Source: Aculops lycopersici | Taxonomy: Eukaryota > Arthropoda > Arachnida > Trombidiformes > Eriophyidae | DNA length: 64,000 bases | Direction: 5' to 3' | Assembly (NCBI GenBank): GCA_015350385.1 | Contig: WNKI01000002.1 | Coordinates: forward strand, 5,657,008-5,721,007 | In this document: positions 42,162 through 55,300 of the stretch, piece after piece | How positions within the stretch are numbered: position 1 is the first letter of the stretch | Layout of the letters: each line of letters opens with the position of its first letter | Notes under the pieces: model-generated | What the model was told of the DNA's origin: nothing | What the model saw: only the letters and a program-made list of their open reading frames with translations | The model's database searches: none | Translations under genes and position numbers: made by a program

Positions 42162-45100
42162 GGAAGTGTGGGCGCCACCACAAAGCAGCCAACAACTCGA
42201 TCGAGCGTAATGTTTGCTCGGCGCGCATAGCGACCTGACCGTTTTGCTGGTCGTGGTGGTCGCTAGGCGCGCCGAGTTTCAAACTCACTCGCTCGGAAGT
42301 GGAGCCGCCGAAATCGTTCGGTTCGCTACAAAATCCTTATTTCCTCCCTCTTGATGAATCATCGATTCATTCGTATATCGTTTGCGTTTGCATGCGAATC
42401 TCTTTCTCTATTTGCCAGTCGCCAGTCGCCAGTTGCCGTTTGCCTTTTGTAAACTTGGCGCCGCTCTCAACGGACCGCCTAATAGTCTGTTGATACAGAT
42501 ATCGTTGCAATGCAAACGATTGTTGAAAATGGCCACAATTTGGGATCGACTAATTTGCCTCTGGTTAGTGGAAGTGGAGACGGAATAATCCGGTCAGTTT
42601 GGCTCGAACTGTTGGGCACTTGGCGCGCTTCGATGCGACGTGTACCGCTGATGCGGAGGCGGCGGCGGCGGCGGCGACGACCACGACCACGACCATGGAG
42701 ACCAGTCCAGATGCAAGCCGCAAACATTAGCGAGATTCAGAGAGTAGCAACATTTGCAAATTTCTTGCATCCCTATACGACATACACACCAACCGACCCA
42801 CTGGCTGCACAAAACTCGCCCGATCCCTAGGGTCATTCATCACTGCGCTTCCTACTGCCCGAAACTCTCTGTCTCTGTCACACTCTCAATGCCACTGACC
42901 AGCGGATCGCCTAAAAGCTGGCTGACTCTCCCTCTCTTTCCCTGTTTAGTTGGCCAAGAAAAACTACTCGCCACTGGTGACAGGTAAACTCGGCGTTGCC
43001 ATTTCAAGCTCACGACAAGTCGGAGTTGTTGCACACAACTCAATTGGGCAGCATCGTCGCCTCACTCTCGTTTCGTTGCTCCTCCCATCCCCTCGAAGCC
43101 TCTCTCTAAATCGCCACTCGCTCGTTGGGTTGCAACAAAAACTAATGGCTTGCGACTGCTCACAACGTCGCTTACGTAACGCAAGCGACGCTCTTGTTGC
43201 TCTTGGTCAGCAGAAGACCTCTCAAAAGAGCAACGCATCCGCGCCCGACGAGCCAAGTGGCGCGCGCAAACTCTCGAGTGTCGCGGCCAGACGAGTGATT
43301 AATTGTTGCCAAATTGGAAGCCACGCGCCCAGTTTTTGCCATCTCGCTCCTCTTTTTTCGCCTGCATCCAGCGGAGAAATTTACACCACATCAGCAGCGG
43401 CAAATTTGCGCAACTTTGCCTCGACCCTCGACTCTCGACTCTTGGTTCAGTCCAATTCCCGTTACCTAACTCACACTTGGCTTTGGTATAACGTATAGCG
43501 CACAGCGCACAGCGCATAACATATAACTCATAACTTGTGGTGAGTCATCACATTCAAGTCAAAGGACCAACTTGGCCGGCGGACGTCAAGTTTTGCGTTC
43601 AAGTCGGGCGAAAAAATCCAATCGAATGACCATCACAGCGGCTTACTTGTTCAACTGAGCAACAGAGCAACTATATTTAGCCAGTATAACTAAAGCCGCG
43701 AGCGGCAATCTGCATATTGCACCAGCGAATCCATCATAAAGCTCCGTAGAGACACGCAACCACTACCTGCCGATCCACATTGATTCAACACAAAGATGTA
43801 TGCCAACATGTAAGCCAACCGTTGGCTTGTTAGGCCACCAATCTAATTGGCACACACTCGCCTCTAATCTGAAACTTTACTTTTACTTTGTGCGTTTCTA
43901 GTTTATCCAGCGCCAGCCAACTAATAACTGAAAAGGCAAACAGATATCAATCAAGAGTCATATTTTCACGTGCCAATCATTAATCTTTTGCCGTCCAGTT
44001 GGTGGATTTCCCGTCCCCTAGTTGGTGGTGAGCGGGAGAGAGAAGTGATGTGACCAAAACACCTGATGACGCGTCGCGCGAGTGCGAGTGTGAGTGTCGG
44101 TGGTTGGTGTTTAGTGGGCAGTTTATCATGCCAACTGCTAGAGAGTGAGCGCAACTTCCGCTTGGAGGCAAGAAACTCGCTTCGTTGAGGCCAAAATTAA
44201 AATTAAAAGTATTATTATTACTATTAGCAACTCTGCTCTTCACTCGAACCACTAACTAACCAACCGAAAGACTCTGGAGCTGAAACTGACCAATTGAATT
44301 TGAAATTTAGCAGCTCGCAGTTGAGGGATTGAAATCTTCTTCTAAATCTAATAACAACTAGCCGCGAGGAAGAGGAGTAGACTAACAGACTCTCTGTTTC
44401 TATTTCACTTTGCTTGAGATGAGTTATGGGTATTTGTTTTGAAATATTCTCGCTGTGGGGAGGGGAAAGTTTGGAGGTAGCGACAGCAGAATTAATCGGA
44501 ACAGCAACAGCAGCAGGGCGGGCGGAAGTCGAGCAATTGGAGCGTTGGAAGTGCGTGTAAAAGTAGTGGAGGAGACATGGAGAGTTTTGTTCGAGCCATT
44601 GGTTATATAACTGCCACTGCAACTGCAACTCTAACAAACAAGCGACGAGAGTTTTCTGACTTATTGGCACGAAGCCGGGCGCTAGCATCTATCTTCTCGC
44701 CTACTTTGCCCCTAAAACTAGACTACCGCTAGCACTACCGCCGCCGCCGCCACCAAACCCAAAGAGCGTGTCAGGTTGCTTTCTCTCGTTTCCTAATAGC
44801 TAGCCGGATCTTGGGCAACTTTAGCCGACTGGCATAGTTGGAGCAGATCGATTGATTGCACGCCAGGCGACTTTGGTGGCCAACTGTTGGCCAGCAACAA
44901 AAGAGATCGGTTCAGTTTAGGCAACAAAAGCAAGAGCAAGAGCAAAAACAAAAACAGGAACAGGAAGCGATGAAATGGGACCAGCGGCGGCGGTCGCGGC
45001 GCAGCAAGACCACCTTCACTCTCGAGGAAGCACTCCGAAGCAGAGAGTTGCGAGCACGTAGCAGTCGGTGGTTGCCGCTCCAACTTTCACCCCAACGATA

Positions 45101-45851
45101 GCTCGGCTTGCATCTCTCGCTCTCGTGGGTGCAATGGATCATTAGGCGCACTGGGTGGCCGCAAGTGCAACCAGTCAGTCAGTCACTTGGTCGGTCGCTA
45201 GGTGCCCTCTCGTTGCGTAGCACGCAATTTGAGGGCCGCCGCGACGACCACCAGCTCTATCACTGTACATTCAATTATCCAAACTAAAACAGTCGACTGA
45301 GTTGCTGGCGTTGATTTCGCAATTCAGCTTGGCTGCTGAATTGCCGGCCGGAGCGAGGGGAGGAAATGAGAAAGTTTTGATAAAAAGACTTTGTTGTGTG
45401 TTTTTATCGCGTCGCATCGCCTCGTTTCTTGACTTTACTCGATGGTGGCAAGTAACGCCACGTTGACCAGATTAGAATGACTGATTGGCCTTAGCTTGCA
45501 GATTGCGGATCGCGCGGCGCGTGCGCATATTTCCACCAATTTGACTTGCATTGTTGGCTCCCCTGGTCGTAGGCGAAAGGCGGCGCCAGCTGATTGGCCA
45601 TTTCTCGGTTGTCGCTTTGCCACAGATTAACTTAACGGACTCCTCTCTCGCGGCCCAGAGCTAGTGGATGAGAATTCGAGCAAAACTCTCTCGCCCCCTC
45701 CCCAAGTTGCGTAACGCAACCACCGAGTTGGTTGCGAGCTAAAGGGGGAGTCGATGAAGCGTGCGCCGTTGAAAAGTCGAAGTTTCGCCGGCTTCGCTGG
45801 AAGTGGAGTTGAGTTTGGTTTAGCGGAAAAGAAACTTGGTGATGTCGACGG

Positions 45852-45906
45852 GGACGACGACGGGTACGACGACGACGACGACGACCATGATGATGATGAT
45901 GATGAT
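45852..45906. repeat. (GAC)n/(GAT)n repeat
   Basis: GAC units give way to GAT units; slightly interrupted. Confidence 0.85.
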
Positions 45907-46110
45907 TTAGGAGCTTGCACAATTTTGACACGAGACTTTGACTGCAACGAGAGAGGAGACAGCCGCGGCGACGGTGACGGTGACGGCGCACCCAAGTCTA
46001 AGGAGTTTTATACTCTACTCTATACTCTCACATAAATGTTTGCATCTTTCCGGTTGCTCGCGCCAACGGCAAGCAAGTCTGCACATCATCTCGCCGAGTC
46101 GGCCTATCGC

Positions 46111-46135
46111 ATTTTATTTTATTTTATTTTATTTT
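46111..46135. repeat. (ATTTT)n pentanucleotide repeat
   Basis: Five ATTTT units. Confidence 0.9.
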
Positions 46136-47195
46136 TCGTGTGATATCGCGCGAAATAATCTCTTGTTGCGGGAGAAGTGGACCATTTTCTCCTCTCCTAT
46201 GCAATCCAAGGAAAAGGAGAGAAGAGTCTCTGCAAAGCGACTGCTCGGTGGCGAAGCGGAAAAGTTGCCAGGAGAGAGGCGGACAAGATGGCAGCTGCGC
46301 CGCTTGTTTACTTTCGTAGACTTTGGCATGCTGTTGCTGCAGTTGCTTTCGCATTCGAAAGCGTCGAGAGTAGACTATGACTATTAGTATACTGGAGCCG
46401 GATTGCTTGCTGATGATGATCTCGCTTCGGCTTGGCGCGCTCCCAATCTCAACGCCGGAAAGTCAGATAGCGAAGTGGCGAGTTTTTTGCCCCTGTCTTT
46501 TTACGTTGAATTTTGGTTGTCTTTTTATCCAACTCGATGATATAAGTAGACGACGACCATGAGCAGCAGCGAGAGTTTAACGTGCGCCTCTGCCATCAGG
46601 CGCGCGAGCTGATAATAAATGAACTTTCGCGCTTCCTGTTGGCCGACGTGCATGCTGCTGCTGCCTCTTTCCCCTCGACTTGCCTCTAGGTGTCTGTTGT
46701 CTCATTGCATTGTTGTTTCTTTCGCTCACTTTCAGCCTTTGCGCTTGCCTCTCCTTGGGAGGCTTCGAGTCTGAGTCTGAATCCGAATCTGATTCCAAAT
46801 GTGAATCTCAATTTGAATTGTCGCCTGCTGCTCGTGAGCTAAGCGACTCTATGTTGTGACCAATGGAGGCCTCAGCAAAGCCACAGGCCGAGCGTTGAAA
46901 TTTTGCACCTCGCGCCCATCGCGTGTGCAATTGTCCAATTTACATGCCATCACTCTGTTGTTGCTTACTTAGTTTGCCTCGGCTCCAGTGAGCGATGCTC
47001 GTCATCCAAGAGAAGCCAGCGTAACATCTCGATTACAGATCTAGATGCCGGCCTCAGGGTGCGTGACATCGAGCGGCAGCTTACAAAACATGCACTCGCT
47101 TCAATGGAACCAAGAAAGGAAGTCGAGGTAGCGGCAACGGCGAGATTAACAAGCGAGCCGCTGATCTAATTTGCAGGCGCAACCAACTAGATGCT

Positions 47196-47238
<43 letters not shown>
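47196..47238. repeat. (CAGC)n tetranucleotide repeat
   Basis: About ten uninterrupted units. Confidence 0.95.
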
Positions 47239-47240
<2 letters not shown>

Positions 47241-47871
47241 CAAGCAGAGTCCAGCTAAAAGTCTCGAGAGTTTAATCCAATTCCTTCGCCTGGATGCCCG
47301 GCCAAGCGACCGATTCGTCCCTCTTTTATGCAATTATTCGGCTGCCCATCATTCAGGCCTCGCGACCACCTCCACCGCCACCGCCACCACCAAGTTGTTG
47401 GTAGTGGTTGTGTGGCCTTTGTATACACAAGACCACATTTCTGCTCAATAGTAGAGATGTCCAACTAGCGGGCGACCATTGAGTTGTTGTTCTAGTTTAT
47501 GTGCCCAATTTTGGGCTGGCGAGTTTAGTGGACTCACTTGATTGATAAAATAAAAGCCCAAGACTATCGGCCAAGTTTCAACAAATAGACTGCCAACTCG
47601 GTGGTCCAACTGGAGCCCAAGTCTCGCTCGTCCGTTCAACTCTAAGCTGCTGCTCAATGGATTGTTTGCGACTTTTAGGTGCATAGGCAGTGTTAGTCGA
47701 GTCAAGTCATTTGCTGAATATTAGAGACGCGCCACTGACTCCACGAGGGGCGAGTTTACTTTCGGACAGATCCCGTGCCGCCGCCGCAGCAGCAGCGGCA
47801 GCCTCTCAAGCGCCACAAGCATTAAGGAGACACTAACAAACTAAACCGGACGACATTCTCCGTGTCCAACA

Positions 47872-47912
<41 letters not shown>
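47872..47912. repeat. (GTC)n microsatellite
   Basis: Thirteen uninterrupted GTC units. Confidence 0.95.
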
Positions 47913-49829
47913 TTACCTGAACTTGTACGCCCCTCTCGTGCAACTGTGCGTGTCATTAGCGAGTGAGCGAGTGGGACCAGGTATATGAATTGGCCGTCAC
48001 CGGCGCTGCCGCAAAAGGAGGACAACCAGACGAGGGGACAAAAACTTGCGGGCTAGGGAGCAGGGGCGGAGAAGGCGGCGCGTTGCACGTGAATTGGCCA
48101 TTATCTCTGGTCAACTATCTTGCGTTCGTCTTTTACTTTGACTCTTCTCTTTGCTCGTCTTGTTTAACCTGAAAAGCGCCCCCTCTGGCCCGCAATTCGT
48201 CTCGTGGTCGACCCCCTCTCAATGGGCGCCCACTTTTTGCGCCCCAGCCAAACTGAACCTAGCTCGGCTCGGCTCGGCTCACCTGGCCGCGGGTAGAGCT
48301 GCTCTATTACGGTGCAAGTCGGACGACACATTCTCTACGTGCGCCGGCCACTCGCTCGAACGTCGCCGATTGCAGCGCCGTGGTTGTTTATGTTGATCGT
48401 CGTTGCCATTGTACAATACCCTCTCCTTGGCCGGCGCAGTCATCGTGGTCATCATTGTCGTCGACATTGTCGTCGTTGTCGTTGCAGTTTGTGAATGGGG
48501 GCTAGCGACGACCACGAGAACAATGACCGCGACAAGAAACGGAAACACCGGCGCAGTAGGTGGCGCTCAACAAGACGAAATCGGATTGTGTTTTGGGGGC
48601 GGGTCCCGCTCCGCTTTGTATCCAACCAGATTCCAGTCCGACCAGCTGAGGCAACACTCTCCGTGAGCCCAAGCAAAGGTTTTTTTTGACTCACTTGGTT
48701 GACTTTTCAACTGCGAGTCGCTTTGTCTCTCACCTTCAGCCTAGATGCTCTGCAGATAGATGGATGGATAACACACAAAACCCCCTCAATAGACCTCATG
48801 GTCAATCGCGCGCGGTTTTCGTTTTCGTCGTCGTCGCCGTTGCCACCGCCACACTAGAGGGGCGAGTCCGGTGAAACCTTTGTCGGAGAAACGGAAGTTG
48901 GCCTTTCATTTAGTGGTGGCAACAATATTAGCAGTGGGCAGGTGAGTCCTAATTTGGAGAGTTTCAAACCCACCGAGTTGGTAGAGGCAGAGAGAGAGTT
49001 TAGTGGTTAGATTTAGCAGAAAGTTGGAGGGCAGAGTTGATTTTTGCCCTTTTAAAATCTTATCATCAGTTAGCAGCTCAATAAAAATAAAACTTTTCGC
49101 TGGCAAACTTCAAGTCCTTTGCTGGCCGCGCCAATTTGCGGCTATTTCCGCAAAGAGGTCGGCCCACTAAACAACACACACACACACTAAACAACTTGAT
49201 TTGCCATCTCGGAGCAACTAGTCACTAGTTTACCCTTGGATGTGGCAGTGGTTAGAAAACTCGATTGGATCGACGACGGCAACTAAAGAAGCAAAAGTGG
49301 CCACATTGCAAGCGTAGCTTTGTTTACCTGGTCCCTCCTCGGGCTCATGTATGTGTGTTTGCGTGATGAGTTTATAGTCGGCGGCGGCGGCGGCTCTCGC
49401 TCTCTGTAGCGCCAGGTAGAGATTTGCGCGCGAGACTCAAATTAACACGATTCGGCGAGGAAATCAGTTTGAGGCTTCATCATCAGATCCGATGACGACT
49501 GACTGCCCTTCCCAATGGAAGTGGGAGGATGTCGGCGTCAAGTGTGTATGTGTAGGTCTGTCTGCTAGAAACATTCGCATTCTGCAAGCAAACTCGGCGG
49601 CCACTTAACAGGGCAACTGAGGCGCCGAAACTTGCAAACTTCCGAGGCAGTGGAAGGAATCGGGCGAGCCGGAGGTGGCCGCGGATGAGGTGAGGTGAGA
49701 CGAGGTGAAAAAATACTGAAATGGTAGTGTGTGTGGCAGATCGCATCACAGGCCAAAGAAAATGGAGTGAAAATCGGGAAACTCAATGGGTTCTGGTCGG
49801 TTGGTCGATGGTTGTGAGGTTCGAGTTGG

Positions 49830-49918
49830 AGGTTGGAAGTTGGAAGTGAAACTAGAACTAGAGTAAGAGTTAAAGTTGAAGTTAGAGTTAGAAGTGGAAG
49901 TAGAAGTGGAAGTGGAAC
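49830..49918. repeat. Degenerate GAAGTG/GAAGTT/TAGAGT hexamer array
   Basis: About fourteen variants of a purine-rich hexamer, almost free of C on the plus strand. Confidence 0.75.
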
Positions 49919-50199
49919 TCCCCTCTCTTAGGACTCATTAAGCTGGCACTCTTTTCTCGCTTTGACTTTCGGTTTTGCCTTTTTGTTTTGGCTGCTCTCG
50001 TTTGGTTCGCCGAAACTCGCTTTACTAAAATCTCATCCGGTTGACACGCGGCGCCGCCGCCGATTGCAACTTTGCTGGCCACGCTAATGGTTATGTCGGC
50101 TAGCTCGGCGCCTCAGCGTCAACTTGGAGCCAGGCGCTGGGTGCTGGCAAAAACTCGTGGGCACGTATACCAGACGAACTCACCAGACACAGGAGACAT

Positions 50200-50244
50200 A
50201 ATAGACACACTAGACACACTAGACATACTAGACATAATAGCATC
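50200..50244. repeat. Short minisatellite of CTAGACACA-like units
   Basis: Four to five imperfect 9-10 base units. Confidence 0.75.
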
Positions 50245-50925
50245 CCCTCCACTTCCGCTCCTCGCTGGTTGGCGGCTCTCGGAGAAAGCTGCTCAGCTTT
50301 TGGGAGGCCAACGGAAAAAGTGTCGTCTCGCTCTTTCCCTTGGATGGTGGACATTTTTCCATGGTGTGAGTATATTTAAACTTTCGAACTGGTAATCCGA
50401 TACACACGCGCGCCCAACCCACCACCGTTACCAGGTGAGTGGCGTGAAATCTGGTTGCTGCGCTTTTTTCGCTGCCACCACTACATTCACTGCTACCGGT
50501 TCCGATGCTTACTTTTGCTTGTTACCTCCACACTGTAACTAATACCACTACCTCTACTAATAGCCGCATCGATGCCGCTTGCCACACTCTCAACAGGCTA
50601 CTCTAAACTATCGGAATAGATGGACTACTTGATCGTTGGGCCGAGATAATTTCAGAGTTTGTTAGTGTCGCATTAGCGCGAGTTGGTAGCGAGTTGAGAG
50701 GAGATGCGAGAAATAGAGACACTGTCTCGTCGTCTGTTTTGCCAACTGTTAAATTGAACCCCGAAGCTAAGAGGAACTAACCAAATTTAGGGAGAGAGTG
50801 ACAACGACGACGAGTCAGTCAATATTGTGAGCAACTTCGTCCATTGGTCACTCTATGACCAATCGATGCACGGTGACCATTCGCGACCATGTTCAATCTA
50901 TGCCCGTGAGTCCAATAAACAAACA

Positions 50926-50948
50926 GACGGACGGACGGACGGACGGAC
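50926..50948. repeat. (GACG)n tetranucleotide repeat
   Basis: Five to six uninterrupted units. Confidence 0.9.
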
Positions 50949-52012
50949 AGATACAGCAGAGGAAAATCGGCTAGCGGCCAGTAAATGATGGCAGCCGCAT
51001 CAATTGGGGCGACGTTAATAGAAACATCTCAGTCTCGGCCTTCAGCTGGTCGGCGTTTAGTCTGCAGAAAGTTTGGCTTTAGTTTGCTTAAAAATCTATA
51101 CTGAACAATAGCAATTGAGGAAGCTATCACTGTTCAATCTCTCTAAAAGTTTGCATTCTCTCTTGGTTCACTTCGTATTTTCCGGTGTTCCAAATCGGAG
51201 AGCCAACCAGGAGAGCGAGACGATAGTTCACACTCTTCGTGGGCGATACCATTATTTTGCCTCCAACTTTTTATTTTTATTCTTATTCTTACTCTCCTCT
51301 ACGCCAGGATCCGTCTGTCCTTTTGCTAAATTCTAATTCAATTCCATGATCGGGAGAGAGAAAAAAAATATTGCAACTGCTACATCCATTGTTGTCGTCG
51401 TCGTCGTCGTCGCAGTTAGAGTCGAAGCCAAAGTTGTCGTCTCTTATTTCAATTTAGTGACTGCTCGCGATTCGCAACTCACGAATAATGGACTAGACGA
51501 TGGGATGCAGTCCTCTTTTTCCCCTCTTTTTTCCTTCGCTCCCCCAGCCCGACCGACGCGTAACGTAGCCGCACATGCGCCTTCGGCGATCCAGTGGTCA
51601 GTTTCGTGCGTCGTACGAAAGTTTGTATGATTCCAGAAGAGTTCTTTGCCCGACTTTTGTGTGAACGTTTTACGATTCAACGAATGGGTGCGCACTAGCG
51701 AACTAAACTGGTGTTGCTTTTAACTCGCTGCGCCGCGCATCCCATTGGCGCGCCGTGCATTTTGGAATCAGCAGCGCCAACGCTCGCGCAGCAAACAAAC
51801 AGGCGCCAGTCACTGCGAGCGAGCCGTTGCAGCAACAACTCGAACCAGAAGAGAGAAAGAGCAATCAAGCGAGTGGACACAGAGCAGGGGATGTATTATA
51901 TTTAATTATCCCACTTGACTATAACAATAATAATAATAATTAAAAGTCGCTCATGTAGATCGTCGGTTCTGTTGTTGTCGCATCGCAGGAATAATTAAGC
52001 TTTTGCTTCTAG

Positions 52013-52316
52013 TTCAGCAAGACACCACTGCGAGCGGATCTCTCAAGAGTCGAGTAGAAAACGCATAGAGCAACGGGCAACAAGCGAGTTGCACGACAAG
52101 AGAATGAAACTCGAAGTGAACGTCAACTCGAAGAGTAATAGCAGATGAGAGATAGCAGAATTTTGACGAGCAAAACAGCAACAAAAGTAGCAAGACCAAC
52201 CAGAAGATAGCATCAAGTTTTGTATCCATTTCAAGAGTATATTATTCCAAAAGCAAGCTAAAAGTTTTCAGCAAACAACTTCAAGAGAAGAAACAATTGC
52301 ATCAAATTGTCGCATC
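52013..52316 (+). other. Probable spliced 5' UTR segment of the DUF7042-type gene
   Basis: A good 3' splice site (AATTAAG, pyrimidine run, TTCTAG) ends at 52012. The 304 bases from there to the ATG lack coding character. An alternative acceptor (GCATCGCAG) ends near 51988. This suggests that an untranslated leader exon lies upstream. Confidence 0.4.
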
Positions 52317-55300
52317 ATGACACAAACCAGAAGGCGACGCCACAAGTCCTGTGGCCGGCCGCTGGACCAATCAACCTGCAAGTCCATTGCAACGACACTT
52401 GTAAAGTTTATATCAATTAGTATTGTTATATCAAGTTATCAAGTTCAAGCACAACAAATCCTAGCAATCGCCAGCACAAGCTGCCAACTGCCGCTTACCT
52501 GGGCCGGCAAGTGGCACCAGGCAAACAAAGATCCTATCCAAATAACGCATACTGAAATTAGTGATAAAGGCGTTTGCCGTGATCAAAAGGGTGATAAGTA
52601 TCTGTTCGAGTTTAGCGGTCCATCAAAGCAACAGCAGCCGACGGGCAGTGGAAATGGTGCTTCAATGCAAATGCAAGCCACCACCAACTCGGGCCCATGT
52701 TTAGTGTGTCTAGTCATAAACGAGCGCCATCTAAATGTTCTGCAATACAAAGAGTCCGCCTGTCAGCCAATACCGGCCAATTTTTACAATAGAACGCGAA
52801 ATCAGCTTCTAATAGACCAAGACCACTCTCTATTGGACTCGATTTGTGCCGATATAAATGGTGACAACCAATTGGAGTCCCTGTTTCGCTCTGATACGCC
52901 GGCCATCGAGTGTCCCATAAGTGGCCAATACTCTTTTGCCTACGACAATTGCAAGGAGCCACTGTCGACGCTGGACTCGTGTATCGACAAGAAACAACTA
53001 AACTTCAAGTACTCGGCCTGTCCAGATGTTCCAGGTTCGGAGAGTAAATGTAAGTATCTTTTCTCCTCTCTTGTCTTGTCTCGTCTCGGAAATCGTCGCT
53101 CTGAGGCGATTCTCAGTGCTTTTTCTCCCAAATAGAAGAGTGGCCACAGGCCACCACCGCAACCACTTGCTTCCGAAGCTGGAGCCACAACCACCTGTGC
53201 GCTCGACTCTATAACATGAGCAACTCTGGCAAAAGTATGACCAACTAGGCGAAGAGTGGCAATTGTGTTCCTGTTCCAAAGAATTCCAACAACAAGAACA
53301 ACAACAACAACATGAACAACAACCACGACGACGAAACTAGTCAACGACGATAACAACAAACAGTAGAGTTCACTCACAAGTGTTGTGAGCAACCACCACC
53401 ACGCCCACCTCCAAGCGATCCCCCGAGTTCGAAGCATCGAGCCGGGATTCGCCGGGAGTGCGCTACATTCTTGATTATCTTGGGTGGAGGTGTGGCGAGC
53501 AAGGCATTAGCATTTTCCTTCCATCGGGCCGAAGTGAGTCGACAGTGGCGGATTATGCGGCATACTGTTTGGTTTTAGAATGGAACAGTGGAAGCGGCCA
53601 ACGAGCAGTAAAGTTAGTTTAGCGATACTCGGCGGTGGCCAGCTTGCATGTCTGGTGTTGGAGGGAATTGCTCGAGGGCCATTTGATATGTTTGCCATCG
53701 ATCGCTAGTCGATCGATGACCATGATGATCCACTTGGCTCGCTTCTGTGTTGTGTTTAATAGTAAATGCACAGCAAAACACTCCTGGTACCGAAACTTGA
53801 AACGCAAATTGTTCATCATCAGTGGAGGTGGAGGTGGAAGTGGAAGTGGAGTAAAGTTGGTCGATGGTCAACTTTACTTGCTCACTTGTCTAAGAATGTT
53901 AACAACGCGCAGCATATTGACTCGCCGGTCTGATACATTGATCCTGTTGTGGACCAATCAACAGCTAGCCGAAACGGAGAGATTCTTGGTGTTTTTATGA
54001 ACTGCCGACTTGGTTTTTTAAAGAGCTTCGCTTGTTAGTTTCAAGAGAGCAAACTTTTTTTAATTGATCAATTGGGCCGCGGGCTTCTGATGCCGGCCAA
54101 TCTAGGCTCTTAGCAGAGTGAATGAATTAGATCAAATAACTTCAAATGCTTCGGCGGCGCTTGACTGACCGATGGCCGGCGCCGCCGGTGCATTGACTGC
54201 CACCGTTTACGCGAAAAGTACAAGATTCAATCCAATTTGAGGCCGTGAAATTGTGCGCCATCGCTCGAGTTGATCATCATGGTCTCAGCAAAACAACAAT
54301 CAATTAAGAGAAAGATCAATTAAAATCTAGATCAATTACCGGGCTAGAATTTCGTCGCGCCCAAGCGCGCTGCGCTCGGATGGCTTTCAGTGGAGGTGGT
54401 AGTGATGGTGGACAGCAGCATCAACTACCGTCGTAATAATAATGCATGAATATTATATTACGGCCAGCAAGTGAACAGGTAGCTTGCAGGTGGCCGAGTT
54501 GCGGCTAGTCGCTCTCTCTCTGTCTTTCCCAACATCGTCGCTAACGTTGAAGTTTTATTTAGAGAAGGAACAATAATAGCGCGCCACTTCTTGTCCAACG
54601 TCCAGCTTTTTCTTGCCTCTTACAGCTAGTTTCTCTAAACTACTCAAGTCGACTGGCTAATCACCGTTGAGTTGCGCACATCTAGTGGCCAGCTCAAGTT
54701 TTGCCGACTAAATTATGCAACGACTCGTAGTGATGCTCCCTCTTGATAGGTAACACGGACGCAGTCATGTAAATCATGGCTGTAACATGAATAAGATCAA
54801 TTTGCTCGCTCGCTCGCTTACAAACAAGAGAATGAGCAGAGACACATCAGGTGCATTTTTGAGTTCTGTGAGAACTGGCAACCTGTTGGCAATCCTTCGC
54901 ACTGCCTCAAGACTCTCACACGCCAGTTAGCGTTGCTAAGCTCAACGCATCACCATCACCACCACCACGACCAATCGGCAGTTGCAGTGGTCGTGCTTCT
55001 CATTTTTCCTCCTCTTCCAGTTCGGTTTCACAAGAGCTAAAAAGAAAGATATACCAGCAACACTAATTACTAACCATGTCCCCCTCTCCCTTCCTGCTGC
55101 TCTTCCCGAAAAATAATAATCCGTCATCCTGCCCATCCACCGGACACACTGGATGTTTGTTACACAACACAACACAACACGACACACACACACACACACA
55201 CACACACCAAACGAAACATCAGCCGAGGTGCTCAAGTGCTACGCCGACTGGAGTGAGGGTAATAATTATTATATGATTGGCCGGCTAGAGCATGCGTCCA

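Larger units (their letters stand above)
35075..52012. other. 17-kb tract without recognisable genes
   Basis: I read both strands and found no family signature. Open frames are overlapping translations of CA-, GAC-, CTG- or CT-rich DNA. The tract has many microsatellites (main ones listed), a 488-base gap of N, and plus-strand sequences matching CAG|GTRAG at 36833, 38564, 39726, 48942 and 50435. These look like 5' splice sites of untranslated leader exons that could join the acceptor near 52012. It may be a large regulatory region and first intron of the gene starting at 52317. Confidence 0.4.
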
